A DNA stretch of 64,000 nt from JAFGKK01 sp964521085. GTDB taxonomy: Bacteria > Chloroflexota > Anaerolineae > Anaerolineales > RBG-16-64-43. Made by a program: the position numbers and the translations under genes. This document shows, piece by piece, positions 34,269-41,572 of this stretch; positions within the stretch are counted from its first letter, which is position 1, and the number at the start of each line of letters is the position of its first letter. The DNA lies in the NCBI GenBank assembly GCA_964521085.1, contig CAZFPL010000012.1, forward strand, positions 10,750 through 74,749, read 5' to 3'. The notes under the pieces were generated by a model. It had not been told where the DNA came from and did not search any database. It saw only the letters and a list, made by a program, of their open reading frames with translations.

Positions 34269-36092
34269 ATGATGATCTCGGTTTTTCTCTTGCTCGCAAT
34301 CGTGTTCCTGGCTTGGCGGCTTTCTCCCCGCGAAAAGAAGGAGCACGCCGCCATTCACGGCGCCGGACAGATCGGCTTGCTGGCGGCGGTGGCGCTGTTT
34401 GGCGTGGATTATTTCACCTCGTTCTTTTACGGCACGGGGGAATTGATGAGCGCGTTGCACCCCTACGGGCTGCAAGGGTACGGGTACCTCGCCGTGGCGG
34501 TGATCGCTCTGGCCAATATCGTGTTCGGCGCGCTGTACATGTTCTCGCTTGGCCCCTTCAATGAAGGCGGTGGATCCTACACTGCCTCGATGCGCTACCT
34601 CAAACCCACGCTAAGCCTGATCGTAGCCGTGACTCTCATCGAGGATTATGTATTGACCATCGTGGTCTCGGCGCTTTCGGGCGGAGACCAGTTGCTCTCC
34701 ATCCTGAATGCCTATAACTCCAGTTGGGTCTGGCATTTCCTGATCGGTGCCGGATTGGCCGCCGTTACCTGGTACCTCACCATCCGCGGCCGCGGCGAAT
34801 CCTCCCAGATCGTCTTCATCGGTCTGGCGATCTTCGCCATGCTATCGGGGATCATGGCCGTCGGTTTGTTCACGGCCCATTTTCAGGGCGTTCCTGCGGT
34901 CCCCGTCACGGAGGTGCCGAAGGCCGCAACGGTGGGCCAAGCGCTGCTTCATCTGCTGACCGCCTCGATGAAAGGCATGGTCGCGCTGAGCGGTTTGGAG
35001 GCGATGTCGAACGGGATCCAATTCGTCATTAACGAAGACGTCTCCCTGGTGAAGTGGGGCAAGCGGCAGCTGCCGCGTTTGAAAGCGCTGTGGAATTTCT
35101 ACAGTGGAAAATCGGGAATCGGACGCTTTGTGCAGACGGCGTTCCTCTTCTACGGCGGGTTGACGACGCTCTTCCTGACTTTCTTTGCCATCCGGTTTGA
35201 CGTCTTTGACGGCACGCTTGGCCGCACGCTGGTCGGCAACCTGGCTTTCATTGGTTTCGGGCAAATCCCGGGCGGAACGCTGCTCTTTTGGGTGTACCAG
35301 TTGCTGGCGGTCGCGTTGCTGGCGGCCGCATCGATGACCGCCTTCCAGGATGCGCAGGCCACCGAATGGCGCGATGTGGCGATCGGGGAAATTCCCGAGG
35401 CCATCGTCTACCGCGACCCGCGCGGCACCTTCACCCGCTCGGTGACCATTACCTTCGGCGTTGCGGTGTTCATCATGCTGCTGGTCCGAGGGCAAACGAC
35501 CGTAGCCGCGCCGTTCTATGGAGTCGGGGTTTTCATGCCGATCATGGTCATGGGCCTGGCGATCCGGCAGCATATCCTCGCCCATTTCACAGGCAGAGTA
35601 CGGACGTGGGGCGCCCGCGGAGCCGCGTTCGCCGCCATGCTTGCCGCGAGCGTCTTTGTCGGTCAGATCGTCGGCAAGTGGGAGGAAGGCGGCTGGATCC
35701 GGTTGATCACCTTCGCCACCCTCTTTACGACCGCCCATCTCCTGTTGCTCTCGCCGCTCGGCCATCGCTCGCCGGGTCAGATCCACCGGATAGTGCGCGA
35801 AAAGGCGCGCGTCCAGGGCGCCATGGCCTCGATCGTGGAGTGGCAGTCACTGCAAATGCAGGAATACCGCTATTGGATCCTGGCCGGGATCTCCAGGCTC
35901 TATGCGCTGCTTGGAATCAACCGGCCCGTCCGCTATGCGCCGCCTCCTCCCGCCGGCGAATACGACGAAGCACTGCATGTGGATCATCCGGAAGCGCGCT
36001 CGTTCCTGGACCAGTATTTGGAATCTCTGCCCGCTCCCGATCCGCGGCTGGGGGGTTCGCCCAAGCAGACGGCGGAACCAAAAGAGCCCTAA
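34269..36092 (+). CDS. APC-superfamily permease (amino acid or potassium transporter-like)
   Basis: A 607-residue membrane protein with about 12 helices and a roughly 100-residue cytoplasmic tail. The first core helices ALFGVDYFTSFFYGTGELMSA and FNEGGGSYTASMRYLKPTLSL resemble the APC fold, with the unwound TM1 (Ser/Thr-Gly) and the TM3 Gly-rich segment. Later, TAFQDAQATEWRD and a long C-terminal extension are unlike ordinary amino acid permeases. Potassium importers of the KUP and KimA types belong to this superfamily, and the neighbouring KdpDE-like pair makes potassium a reasonable inference, not a demonstrated one. A strong terminator follows. Confidence 0.85.
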   Translation: MMISVFLLLAIVFLAWRLSPREKKEHAAIHGAGQIGLLAAVALFGVDYFTSFFYGTGELMSALHPYGLQGYGYLAVAVIALANIVFGALYMFSLGPFNEGGGSYTASMRYLKPTLSLIVAVTLIEDYVLTIVVSALSGGDQLLSILNAYNSSWVWHFLIGAGLAAVTWYLTIRGRGESSQIVFIGLAIFAMLSGIMAVGLFTAHFQGVPAVPVTEVPKAATVGQALLHLLTASMKGMVALSGLEAMSNGIQFVINEDVSLVKWGKRQLPRLKALWNFYSGKSGIGRFVQTAFLFYGGLTTLFLTFFAIRFDVFDGTLGRTLVGNLAFIGFGQIPGGTLLFWVYQLLAVALLAAASMTAFQDAQATEWRDVAIGEIPEAIVYRDPRGTFTRSVTITFGVAVFIMLLVRGQTTVAAPFYGVGVFMPIMVMGLAIRQHILAHFTGRVRTWGARGAAFAAMLAASVFVGQIVGKWEEGGWIRLITFATLFTTAHLLLLSPLGHRSPGQIHRIVREKARVQGAMASIVEWQSLQMQEYRYWILAGISRLYALLGINRPVRYAPPPPAGEYDEALHVDHPEARSFLDQYLESLPAPDPRLGGSPKQTAEPKEP

Positions 36093-36119
36093 CCGAAAAT
36101 GACGTTTCGAAGGCAATGC

Positions 36120-36151
36120 GCCGCCCGGTACGACCGGGCGGCTTTTTTTTT
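36120..36151 (+). terminator. Rho-independent terminator of the APC permease gene
   Basis: Stem GCCGCCCGGT (36120-36129) / ACCGGGCGGC (36133-36142), loop ACG, then a run of nine T. Confidence 0.95.
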
Positions 36152-36296
36152 GTCCACGAACGAATCCCTTCCGGCGCCGCATGGCAGGAGGATTTCCCGG
36201 TGGGGGAAGGATGATATGATATCCAAGGATCCATTCCCGCTTTTAGAATCGTTCCGGTAAAGAATTGATCGAAAGAGATCGAGGAGAGTATCCAAA

Positions 36297-37505
36297 ATGC
36301 TAACTCATCCCGATCGCCGCTTTGATCCAGGCCCCCGCGGCAACGCGCTGATCGTCTTGACCGTGATTGTGGCGTACGTCGCCGGATTTATCGCCATCGG
36401 ACCGGCCCTCGGCTTGGAAAAATGGGCGATCCTGATTTCACTCGGCGTCATTCATCTGTGGCTGGCAGCTCGCTCCGACCGTTTGTTTTTCGATCCCGCC
36501 ACATCCTTTAAGGTCGGCTTCTACCTCCTCCTGCAAACCGCAATCTGCGCGATTGTCCAATACATCGGACAGGGATTCTTTTGGCTGATGCTGATGCCGC
36601 TGGCCAGCACAGCGGCGGCGATTCTTTCCCGGCGGGCGACCGCCGTTTTCTATGCGATTCTTTTACTTGCATTTCTTGCTCCATTGCGCTGGGGGAGGCC
36701 CGAAAGTGCCATTCAAAACGCTTTGATATTTGCATGTGCGCTGGTGTTCGTATGGATCTTCACCGATGTTTCGGTGCGTGACCAGCAGATCCGCAGGGAG
36801 GTGGAGCGGTTGGCGCACGAATTGGAGGAGGCGAATACGCGTCTGAGGGAATCCGCCGCGCAAGCCGAAGAACTTACCCGTTCGCGCGAGCGCAACCGCC
36901 TGGCGCGCGAAATTCACGACAGCCTCGGGCATTACCTGACGGTGGTGAACGTGCAGCTCGAGGCGGCCCGCGCGCTGGTGGAGAGCAAAGGCTGGAAGGA
37001 AGCGGCGCCGGACCTGTATGCCGCGCTCGAAAAAGCCCAAACCCTGACCCGCAGCGGATTGGCTGACGTGCGCCGGTCCGTGGCGGCATTGCGCGCCGAT
37101 CCGTTGGGGGAAAAACCATTCTTGGACGCGATGAAGACATTGATTGCCGATAATCAGGAAGCCGGATTGCTCGTCTCCCTGCGCCAAGAGGGGTCTGTCC
37201 AAGCGGTCTCCCCGCAGATTGAGCTGGCACTATACCGGACTCTTCAGGAGGCATTGACCAACGTCCGTAAACACGCCCGCGCCTCGCGCGCCGATGTCCT
37301 CCTCGAATATCGGGAAAAGTATGTTCGGTTGGAGGTACGCGATAACGGGGTCGGCTTTTCGAAGCCGGAGGACGATGAGGAAAAATTCGGCCTGCGGGGA
37401 ATCCGCGAACGGGTCGAGCTTTTGCAGGGAAGGATGGAAATCGGCGCGGATCCCGGCGGCGGGGTAAGAATGATGGTGGAACTGCCGCTGGAGAAGGATT
37501 TGTAG
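36297..37505 (+). CDS. NarL-type two-component sensor histidine kinase (HisKA_3)
   Basis: A 402-residue kinase with five or six membrane helices in the first 155 residues and no large extracytoplasmic domain, so it probably senses something in or at the membrane (DesK/LiaS style). A coiled-coil (about 160-200) leads to HisKA_3 with His207 in LAREIHDSLGHYLTVVNVQL. The ATPase part has EALTNVRKHARASRA, DNGVGF and FGLRGIRERVELLQG. The probable partner response regulator is at 38864, separated from it by a lipoprotein gene on the other strand and a repeat. Start behind GAGGAG. Confidence 0.95.
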   Translation: MLTHPDRRFDPGPRGNALIVLTVIVAYVAGFIAIGPALGLEKWAILISLGVIHLWLAARSDRLFFDPATSFKVGFYLLLQTAICAIVQYIGQGFFWLMLMPLASTAAAILSRRATAVFYAILLLAFLAPLRWGRPESAIQNALIFACALVFVWIFTDVSVRDQQIRREVERLAHELEEANTRLRESAAQAEELTRSRERNRLAREIHDSLGHYLTVVNVQLEAARALVESKGWKEAAPDLYAALEKAQTLTRSGLADVRRSVAALRADPLGEKPFLDAMKTLIADNQEAGLLVSLRQEGSVQAVSPQIELALYRTLQEALTNVRKHARASRADVLLEYREKYVRLEVRDNGVGFSKPEDDEEKFGLRGIRERVELLQGRMEIGADPGGGVRMMVELPLEKDL

Positions 37506-37539
37506 ACCGCCGATCGTGGGCAAAGAAGATCCGATGGAA

Positions 37540-37571
37540 AAAACCACCCCGGCGATCGCCGGGGTGGTTTT
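37540..37571. terminator. Bidirectional terminator between the kinase and the convergent lipoprotein gene
   Basis: A perfect 32-base palindrome: AAAACCACCCCGGCGA (37540-37555) and its complement (37556-37571), with A/T tracts on both sides. Serves both convergent genes. Confidence 0.93.
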
Positions 37572-37593
37572 CATGCCGATGGCAGGGAATTTT

Positions 37594-38427
37594 TTAAAGC
37601 TGGATGGAGATACTCTGGATCAACGCGTCAAGCAGTGTGATGCTGGGCATGAAGGAGGTTTCGGGCTGTGCGTTCAGTTGAGTGGTTATATCGGCGATGT
37701 ATGCGTCGAACTGATCGGCGAATTCCTGCTCGGTCATTCCCCCGGGAATTGTGCTCGCGTCCGCTGGCAGGATCGGATTCGTAATCCGCAGGACGGCGGA
37801 GACCCAATATTGCTCATCGCTGGTAAGGCCCTGGAAGATCAAGAACATGTCATGGTTGTTGATCGGAGCGTAATATTGTGCGTACTGGGAGACGAACCGG
37901 ATCCCGCTTCCGTTGGCAAAGGATACCACCTTGTACTGGGCATGGAACTCCTGCGCGGCGTTGAAAAGATCCAGCACGGGAAGCGCGGTAGCGCCGGGGG
38001 CGCCGCCCGCGATCAGCGCCTTCAGCGCGTTCACGCGGGTGGACGCCTCCGGATGCAGCGCCAACCACTCCGATAAACGATAGACATGGATGCGTCTAAA
38101 GTACGATTCGCCGGGTAGAACATACCCCTCCAGCGTTACGCTCGTGTATTGGGGGGTTTGAAAGGGATCGTTCTCGATGTTCTCGGGAACCGTCTCACAG
38201 TTGTAGCTGGATGCCAGGGCGGGATCCAGGAAGAACGACAATTCATTGCATTGAACGTTGGCCTGGATGGTCGGGGTTACGGCGACGGTGGGTGTTGACG
38301 GGAGTTCGGGGGTTTCCGTAGCCGCCGGCGGCTCGTTGGTTGCGGGAGCCGGCGTTTCTTGACTCGGAATATTGCATGCGAGCATCAGGGCGGCGAGGAT
38401 GAGTGCAAACAGCAAAAGTCGTTTCAT
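37594..38427 (-). CDS. Lipoprotein of unknown function
   Basis: A 277-residue lipoprotein (signal MKRLLLFALILAALMLAC) with a Pro/Thr/Glu linker to about residue 55. The mature domain is mixed alpha/beta, with one possible disulfide (VQCNELSFF and YNCETVPEN), LEGYVLPGESYFRRIHVY and SITLLDALIQSISIQL at the end. I do not recognise a family. It sits on the opposite strand between the histidine kinase and its likely response regulator, so it may be a late insertion or a target or sensor of that pair. Confidence 0.68.
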   Translation of the reverse strand: MKRLLLFALILAALMLACNIPSQETPAPATNEPPAATETPELPSTPTVAVTPTIQANVQCNELSFFLDPALASSYNCETVPENIENDPFQTPQYTSVTLEGYVLPGESYFRRIHVYRLSEWLALHPEASTRVNALKALIAGGAPGATALPVLDLFNAAQEFHAQYKVVSFANGSGIRFVSQYAQYYAPINNHDMFLIFQGLTSDEQYWVSAVLRITNPILPADASTIPGGMTEQEFADQFDAYIADITTQLNAQPETSFMPSITLLDALIQSISIQL

Positions 38428-38576
38428 GCGTCCTCCTATTTAAAATCCATTATATATGAAACCGGATTTCTATCCCCTGACAGCACTTCCCTCCTCCATT
38501 TTCCTTGCCGAAAAATCGCGGAAAGCGTTGTGAGAAGTGGGGGACCATGGAGGGATGGATGCCGAAAAAAAATTCA

Positions 38577-38759
38577 TCATGCCTGCGCCTGCCCTCGCGA
38601 AGCGGGGGTGTTCGCAGCGGGTATCCAGGAAACCAGGGAAGGGGATTCTACGGCGCATGCACTGGATCCCCGCCACGATCACCCTCGCTTCACCGACATC
38701 TCAGTTTCCAGATTACATGGAAGCTGAGATGTTCCGCGAGGGCAGGCGCGGGGATGACG
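38577..38759. repeat. Dispersed repeat with CGTCAT/ATGACG ends, copy 3
   Basis: Ends are nearly complementary for more than 20 bases: TCATGCCTGCGCCTGCCCTC with the opposing GAGGGCAGGCGCGGGGATGA. Internal motifs GGTATCCAGGAAA and TGGATCCCCGCC match the family at 12861, 26697 and 57371. It fills most of the 436-base gap between the lipoprotein and the response regulator gene. Confidence 0.85.
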
Positions 38760-38863
38760 ATCCATTCCGATCCGCGGGATTTCTTTCCGGTTGAATGATA
38801 TGATAAACCCTCGATCATGATCTCGTGCACGTTTTTCTGCGGCGGTCGCCCCAAGGGAGCCCC

Positions 38864-39508
38864 ATGACATCCATTCGGTTGCTTATCGTCGACGATCAGG
38901 CTTTGTTCCGCGAAGGATTGCGCACGCTGCTTTCGGTGCAGACGGGCGTGGAAGTTGTCGGCGAAGCCGGCAACGGCGAAGAAGCGCTGCGCCAGGCGGC
39001 TACCCTCCGGCCGGATGTGATTTTGATGGACCTGCAAATGCCGGTGATGGACGGGGCAGCTGCCACGCGCCGCCTGAAAGTCCAGCAGCCATCCGCCAAG
39101 GTGATCGTGCTTACCACGTTCGACGATGACGAGAACGTATTCGAAGGCTTGCGCGCCGGGGCGGTGGGGTATCTGCTGAAGGATACGCCCTCGGCAAAAT
39201 TGGTCGAGGCGATCCGCTTGGCGGCGCGCGGGGAATCCTTCCTCGAGCCGTCGGTGGCGGCCAAGGTGGTCTCGGAATTCGCGCGCCTCAGCCCGCGCCC
39301 GGCTGAGATCCTGGCCGAACCGCTCTCCGAACGCGAAATCGAAGTCCTCCGACTGGTGGCGCGCGGGGCAAGCAACCGCGAAATCGCCGCCGAGCTGGTT
39401 ATCGCCGAGGGAACGGTGAAAAACCATCTCACCAGCATCCTTGCCAAACTCGGGGTCGACGATCGCACCGAAGCGGCGGTGAAGGCGAGAGAATTAGGAT
39501 TGATCTGA
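38864..39508 (+). CDS. NarL/FixJ-family response regulator
   Basis: A 214-residue regulator from the ATG at 38864. The receiver domain has DD at 10-11, Asp56 (ILMDLQMP) and Lys in GYLLKDTPSA. The LuxR-type HTH is LSEREIEVLRLVARGASNREIAAELVIAEGTVKNHLTSILAKLGV. It matches the HisKA_3 kinase at 36297 by type (NarL family) and proximity. The TGA stop (39506-39508) lies inside CTGACCTAACCACCTC, a sequence close to the terminal inverted repeat of the adjacent DUF559 element. Confidence 0.96.
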   Translation: MTSIRLLIVDDQALFREGLRTLLSVQTGVEVVGEAGNGEEALRQAATLRPDVILMDLQMPVMDGAAATRRLKVQQPSAKVIVLTTFDDDENVFEGLRAGAVGYLLKDTPSAKLVEAIRLAARGESFLEPSVAAKVVSEFARLSPRPAEILAEPLSEREIEVLRLVARGASNREIAAELVIAEGTVKNHLTSILAKLGVDDRTEAAVKARELGLI

Positions 39509-39603
39509 CCTAACCACCTCACCCTTCCCGATTCAAACTCTGAGATCGGCCAAAACACAAAATCACTGTTTCTCTGCGTTACTGTCCTAACCCCCTCACA
39601 CAA

Positions 39604-39639
39604 CCTCTCCCCCTTCCCCATATGGGGAAGGGGGAGAGG
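39604..39639. repeat. Left hairpin of the type A DUF559 element
   Basis: CCTCTCCCCCTTCCCC / GGGGAAGGGGGAGAGG with ATAT in the middle, a perfect 36-base palindrome. Confidence 0.92.
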
Positions 39640-39654
39640 AGGTTTTCTTGACGT

Positions 39655-40050
39655 TCATTTTTCTACTTCGGTGAGATTATTCCGTTGATAGCATAATTCT
39701 GAAATTTCTTTTATTACATCATCAATCGAGTAGAAGATTAGATCGTTGGTTACTCGGAATACCTGGATACCTTTCGAAGTTAGAATACCGTCGCGTATGA
39801 AATCCTGTTGCTTTTGATTGAAGTGGATTCCTCCGTCCACTTCAATCGCCAATTTAACCTTAATGCAATAGAAATCGACGATAAATCCAAAAAGGACATG
39901 TTGGCGCCTGAAGTGAAAACCATTGATTTGATTTCTTTTTATACGCATCCATAGCATTCGTTCCGAATCGGTCATTTCCCGGCGTAATCGCCGGGCTTCG
40001 CGGAACTTCCCATCTGAAATACCCTGCAAAGAATGAATATGCCGTTTCAT
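39655..40050 (-). CDS. DUF559 (Vsr-like) endonuclease domain protein
   Basis: A 131-residue protein from the ATG at 40050 (AAGGGGGATAAC upstream; the frame is open to 40110 but without a site). DUF559 belongs to the restriction-endonuclease-like superfamily and is close to Vsr mismatch nicking enzymes. The family order is kept: REMTDSERMLWMRIKRNQI, GFHFRRQHVLFGFIVDFYC, then KLAIEVDGGIHF. Candidate catalytic residues are Asp59, Glu70 and Asp72, with His76. It is the only gene within the 39582-40181 element. It is notably AT-rich compared with its host, a sign of transfer. It shares the plan, but not close identity, with the gene at 46739. Confidence 0.9.
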   Translation of the reverse strand: MKRHIHSLQGISDGKFREARRLRREMTDSERMLWMRIKRNQINGFHFRRQHVLFGFIVDFYCIKVKLAIEVDGGIHFNQKQQDFIRDGILTSKGIQVFRVTNDLIFYSIDDVIKEISELCYQRNNLTEVEK

Positions 40051-40112
40051 GTTATCCCCCTTAGATTTTGGAATTTTATCGTAATTTGTCCTAACCTCAT
40101 CATTTTCCATCC

Positions 40113-40148
40113 CCTCTCCTCCTTCCCCGTAAGGGGAAGGAGGAGAGG
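40113..40148. repeat. Right hairpin of the type A DUF559 element
   Basis: CCTCTCCTCCTTCCCC / GGGGAAGGAGGAGAGG with GTAA between the arms (16-bp perfect stem). Confidence 0.92.
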
Positions 40149-40473
40149 GTGGCCGAAGGCCGGGAGAGGGGGTTAGGACAGATGCAACGGGAAGGAGGAG
40201 AGGGTGGCCGAAGGCCGGGAGAGGGGGTTAGGACAGATGCAACGGGAAGGAGGAGAGGGTGGCCGAAGGCCGGGAGAGGGGGTTAGGACAGAGGCGACAC
40301 GGGAAAGGNNNNNNNNNNNNNNNNNNNNNNNNNNNNNNNNNNNNNNNNNNNNNNNNNNNNNNNNNNNNNNNNNNNNNNNNNNNNNNNNNNNNNNNNNNNN
40401 NNNNNNNNAGAGGGTGGCCGAAGGCCGGGAGAGGGGGTTAGGACAGAGGCGACACGGGAAAGGGGAGAGAGAA
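40134..40473. repeat. Direct repeat array with 55-57-bp units, interrupted by an N gap
   Basis: Contiguous units begin at 40134, 40189 and 40244, each GGGAAGGAGGAGAGGGTGGC, then CGAAGGCCGGGAGAGGGGGT and TAGGACAGATGCAAC. The third unit ends GAGGCGACAC instead (57 bases), and the same variant reappears after the gap (from 40409). Each unit is the right end of the type A element including the terminal repeat. Confidence 0.85.
40309..40408. other. Assembly gap (100 N)
   Basis: Exactly 100 N, the usual placeholder for a gap of unknown size. It lies within the direct repeat array, so the true copy number is unknown. Confidence 0.98.
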
Positions 40474-40557
40474 AGACAGTATAGTATGACTTTCCTATCT
40501 CCTCGTGTGACCCTGTCCCACCCTGAATATGACCCGTAAATAGCCCTCCCGACCGAT

Positions 40558-40610
40558 GCGCCTCCCGCCGTCAAATCGTATATTTGGAAAAGAACTTTTT
40601 CGGGAGGCGC
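40558..40610 (+). promoter_or_regulatory. Leader hairpin that would sequester the ribosome binding site of the ABC ATPase gene
   Basis: GCGCCTCCCG (40558-40567) is the exact complement of CGGGAGGCGC (40601-40610), which contains the Shine-Dalgarno GGGAGG and abuts the ATG at 40612. The 33-base spacer is AT-rich. If transcribed together, pairing would hide the start site. A riboswitch-like or protein-mediated control is possible; no known riboswitch class is recognised. Confidence 0.55.
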
Positions 40611-40611
40611 G

Positions 40612-41562
40612 ATGTCACTCATTCTTGAAGTCCAAGATCTGGTAAAGCAGTATCCCGGCGCGGCAGAACCCGCCGTAAAGGGGGTTTCCTTCGGAATCCG
40701 GCGAGGCGAGGTGTTCAGCCTGCTGGGCCCCAACGGCGCCGGAAAAACCACCGTCATTGGAATGGTTTCCTGCCTGCTCAAACCCACCGGCGGAGACGCC
40801 ACGATCGAAGGCCATTCGATCCGCACCCAGGCCGACGCGGTCAAACGCGCCATCGGAATCGTTCCGCAGGATATCGCGCTGTACCCGAGTCTTTCGGCGC
40901 GCGAAAACCTGCGTTTCTGGGGATGGATGTACGGGCTGGGAGGAAAAGATCTGGCCAAGCGGATCGAGGCGATCCTGGAAACCGTGGGACTTTCGGACCG
41001 CGGAAACGACCGTGTCGATTCCTACTCCGGCGGGATGAAGCGCCGGATCAACATTGCGGCGGGCCTCCTGCACGAACCCAAACTCGTGTTCCTGGATGAG
41101 CCGACCGTCGGGATCGATCCGCAAAGCCGGCGCAACATCCTGGACATGGTCAAGGCGCTTAACGCACAAGGGATGACCGTGCTCTACACCACGCATTATA
41201 TGGAAGAGGCGCAGGAACTCAGCCAGCGCATCGGGATCATCGATCACGGAAAACTGATCGCGCTGGGAACCCTCGACGAACTCACCCGCCTGGTGGGCCG
41301 CCAGGACGAGATCGAACTGAAGATCGCTTCCGAGCATGCCGGACCGGAACTGGCCGACGCCCTCGGAAAAGTGAAAGGCGTGCACGACGCCCGCTCCGAA
41401 GATCACACCGTCCGCCTGATGGCCGACGACGCCAATGCTTCGCTGCCCGAGGTGATCTCGGTGGCGAACGCGCGCGGCGTCAAAGTGATCGGGATCGACG
41501 TCCGCGAGCCGAACCTCGAGGCGGTGTTCCTGCACCTCACCGGCCGCGCGCTGCGGGATTAG
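40612..41562 (+). CDS. ABC-2 type transporter ATP-binding protein
   Basis: A 316-residue ATPase of the DrrA/NatA/NosF type. Walker A LLGPNGAGKTTVIGMV, Q-loop PQDIALYPSLSARENL, signature YSGGMKRRINIAAGLLHEPK, Walker B VFLDEPTVGIDPQSRR and H-loop TTHYMEEA are complete. The C-terminal 90 residues form the extra domain of this class, ending PNLEAVFLHLTGRALRD. It is the first gene of a five- to six-gene run (two permeases, DsbD-like protein, polyferredoxin, membrane-anchored protein) and has a hairpin in its leader. Confidence 0.96.
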   Translation: MSLILEVQDLVKQYPGAAEPAVKGVSFGIRRGEVFSLLGPNGAGKTTVIGMVSCLLKPTGGDATIEGHSIRTQADAVKRAIGIVPQDIALYPSLSARENLRFWGWMYGLGGKDLAKRIEAILETVGLSDRGNDRVDSYSGGMKRRINIAAGLLHEPKLVFLDEPTVGIDPQSRRNILDMVKALNAQGMTVLYTTHYMEEAQELSQRIGIIDHGKLIALGTLDELTRLVGRQDEIELKIASEHAGPELADALGKVKGVHDARSEDHTVRLMADDANASLPEVISVANARGVKVIGIDVREPNLEAVFLHLTGRALRD

Positions 41563-41572
41563 GAGGAATGGG

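Larger units (their letters stand above)
39582..40181. mobile_element. Hairpin-bounded DUF559 element, type A, with 16-bp terminal inverted repeats
   Basis: A 600-bp unit. It begins CTGTCCTAACCCCCTC (39582-39597) and ends with the exact complement GAGGGGGTTAGGACAG (40166-40181). Just inside each end is a perfect hairpin: 39604-39639 on the left and 40113-40148 on the right. Between them lies one gene, a DUF559 nuclease. I see no flanking target duplication. A third sequence like the left end, CTGACCTAACCACCTC, occurs at 39505-39520, and the right end is followed by direct repeats. A gene-free copy is at 42820-42932. That this unit is mobile is inference from the inverted ends and the dispersed copies. 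Confidence 0.65.

Noticed and set aside
40134..40473. CRISPR array (regular direct repeats)
   Set aside because: The 55-57-bp units are contiguous with no variable spacers, and there are no cas genes. They are repeated element ends.
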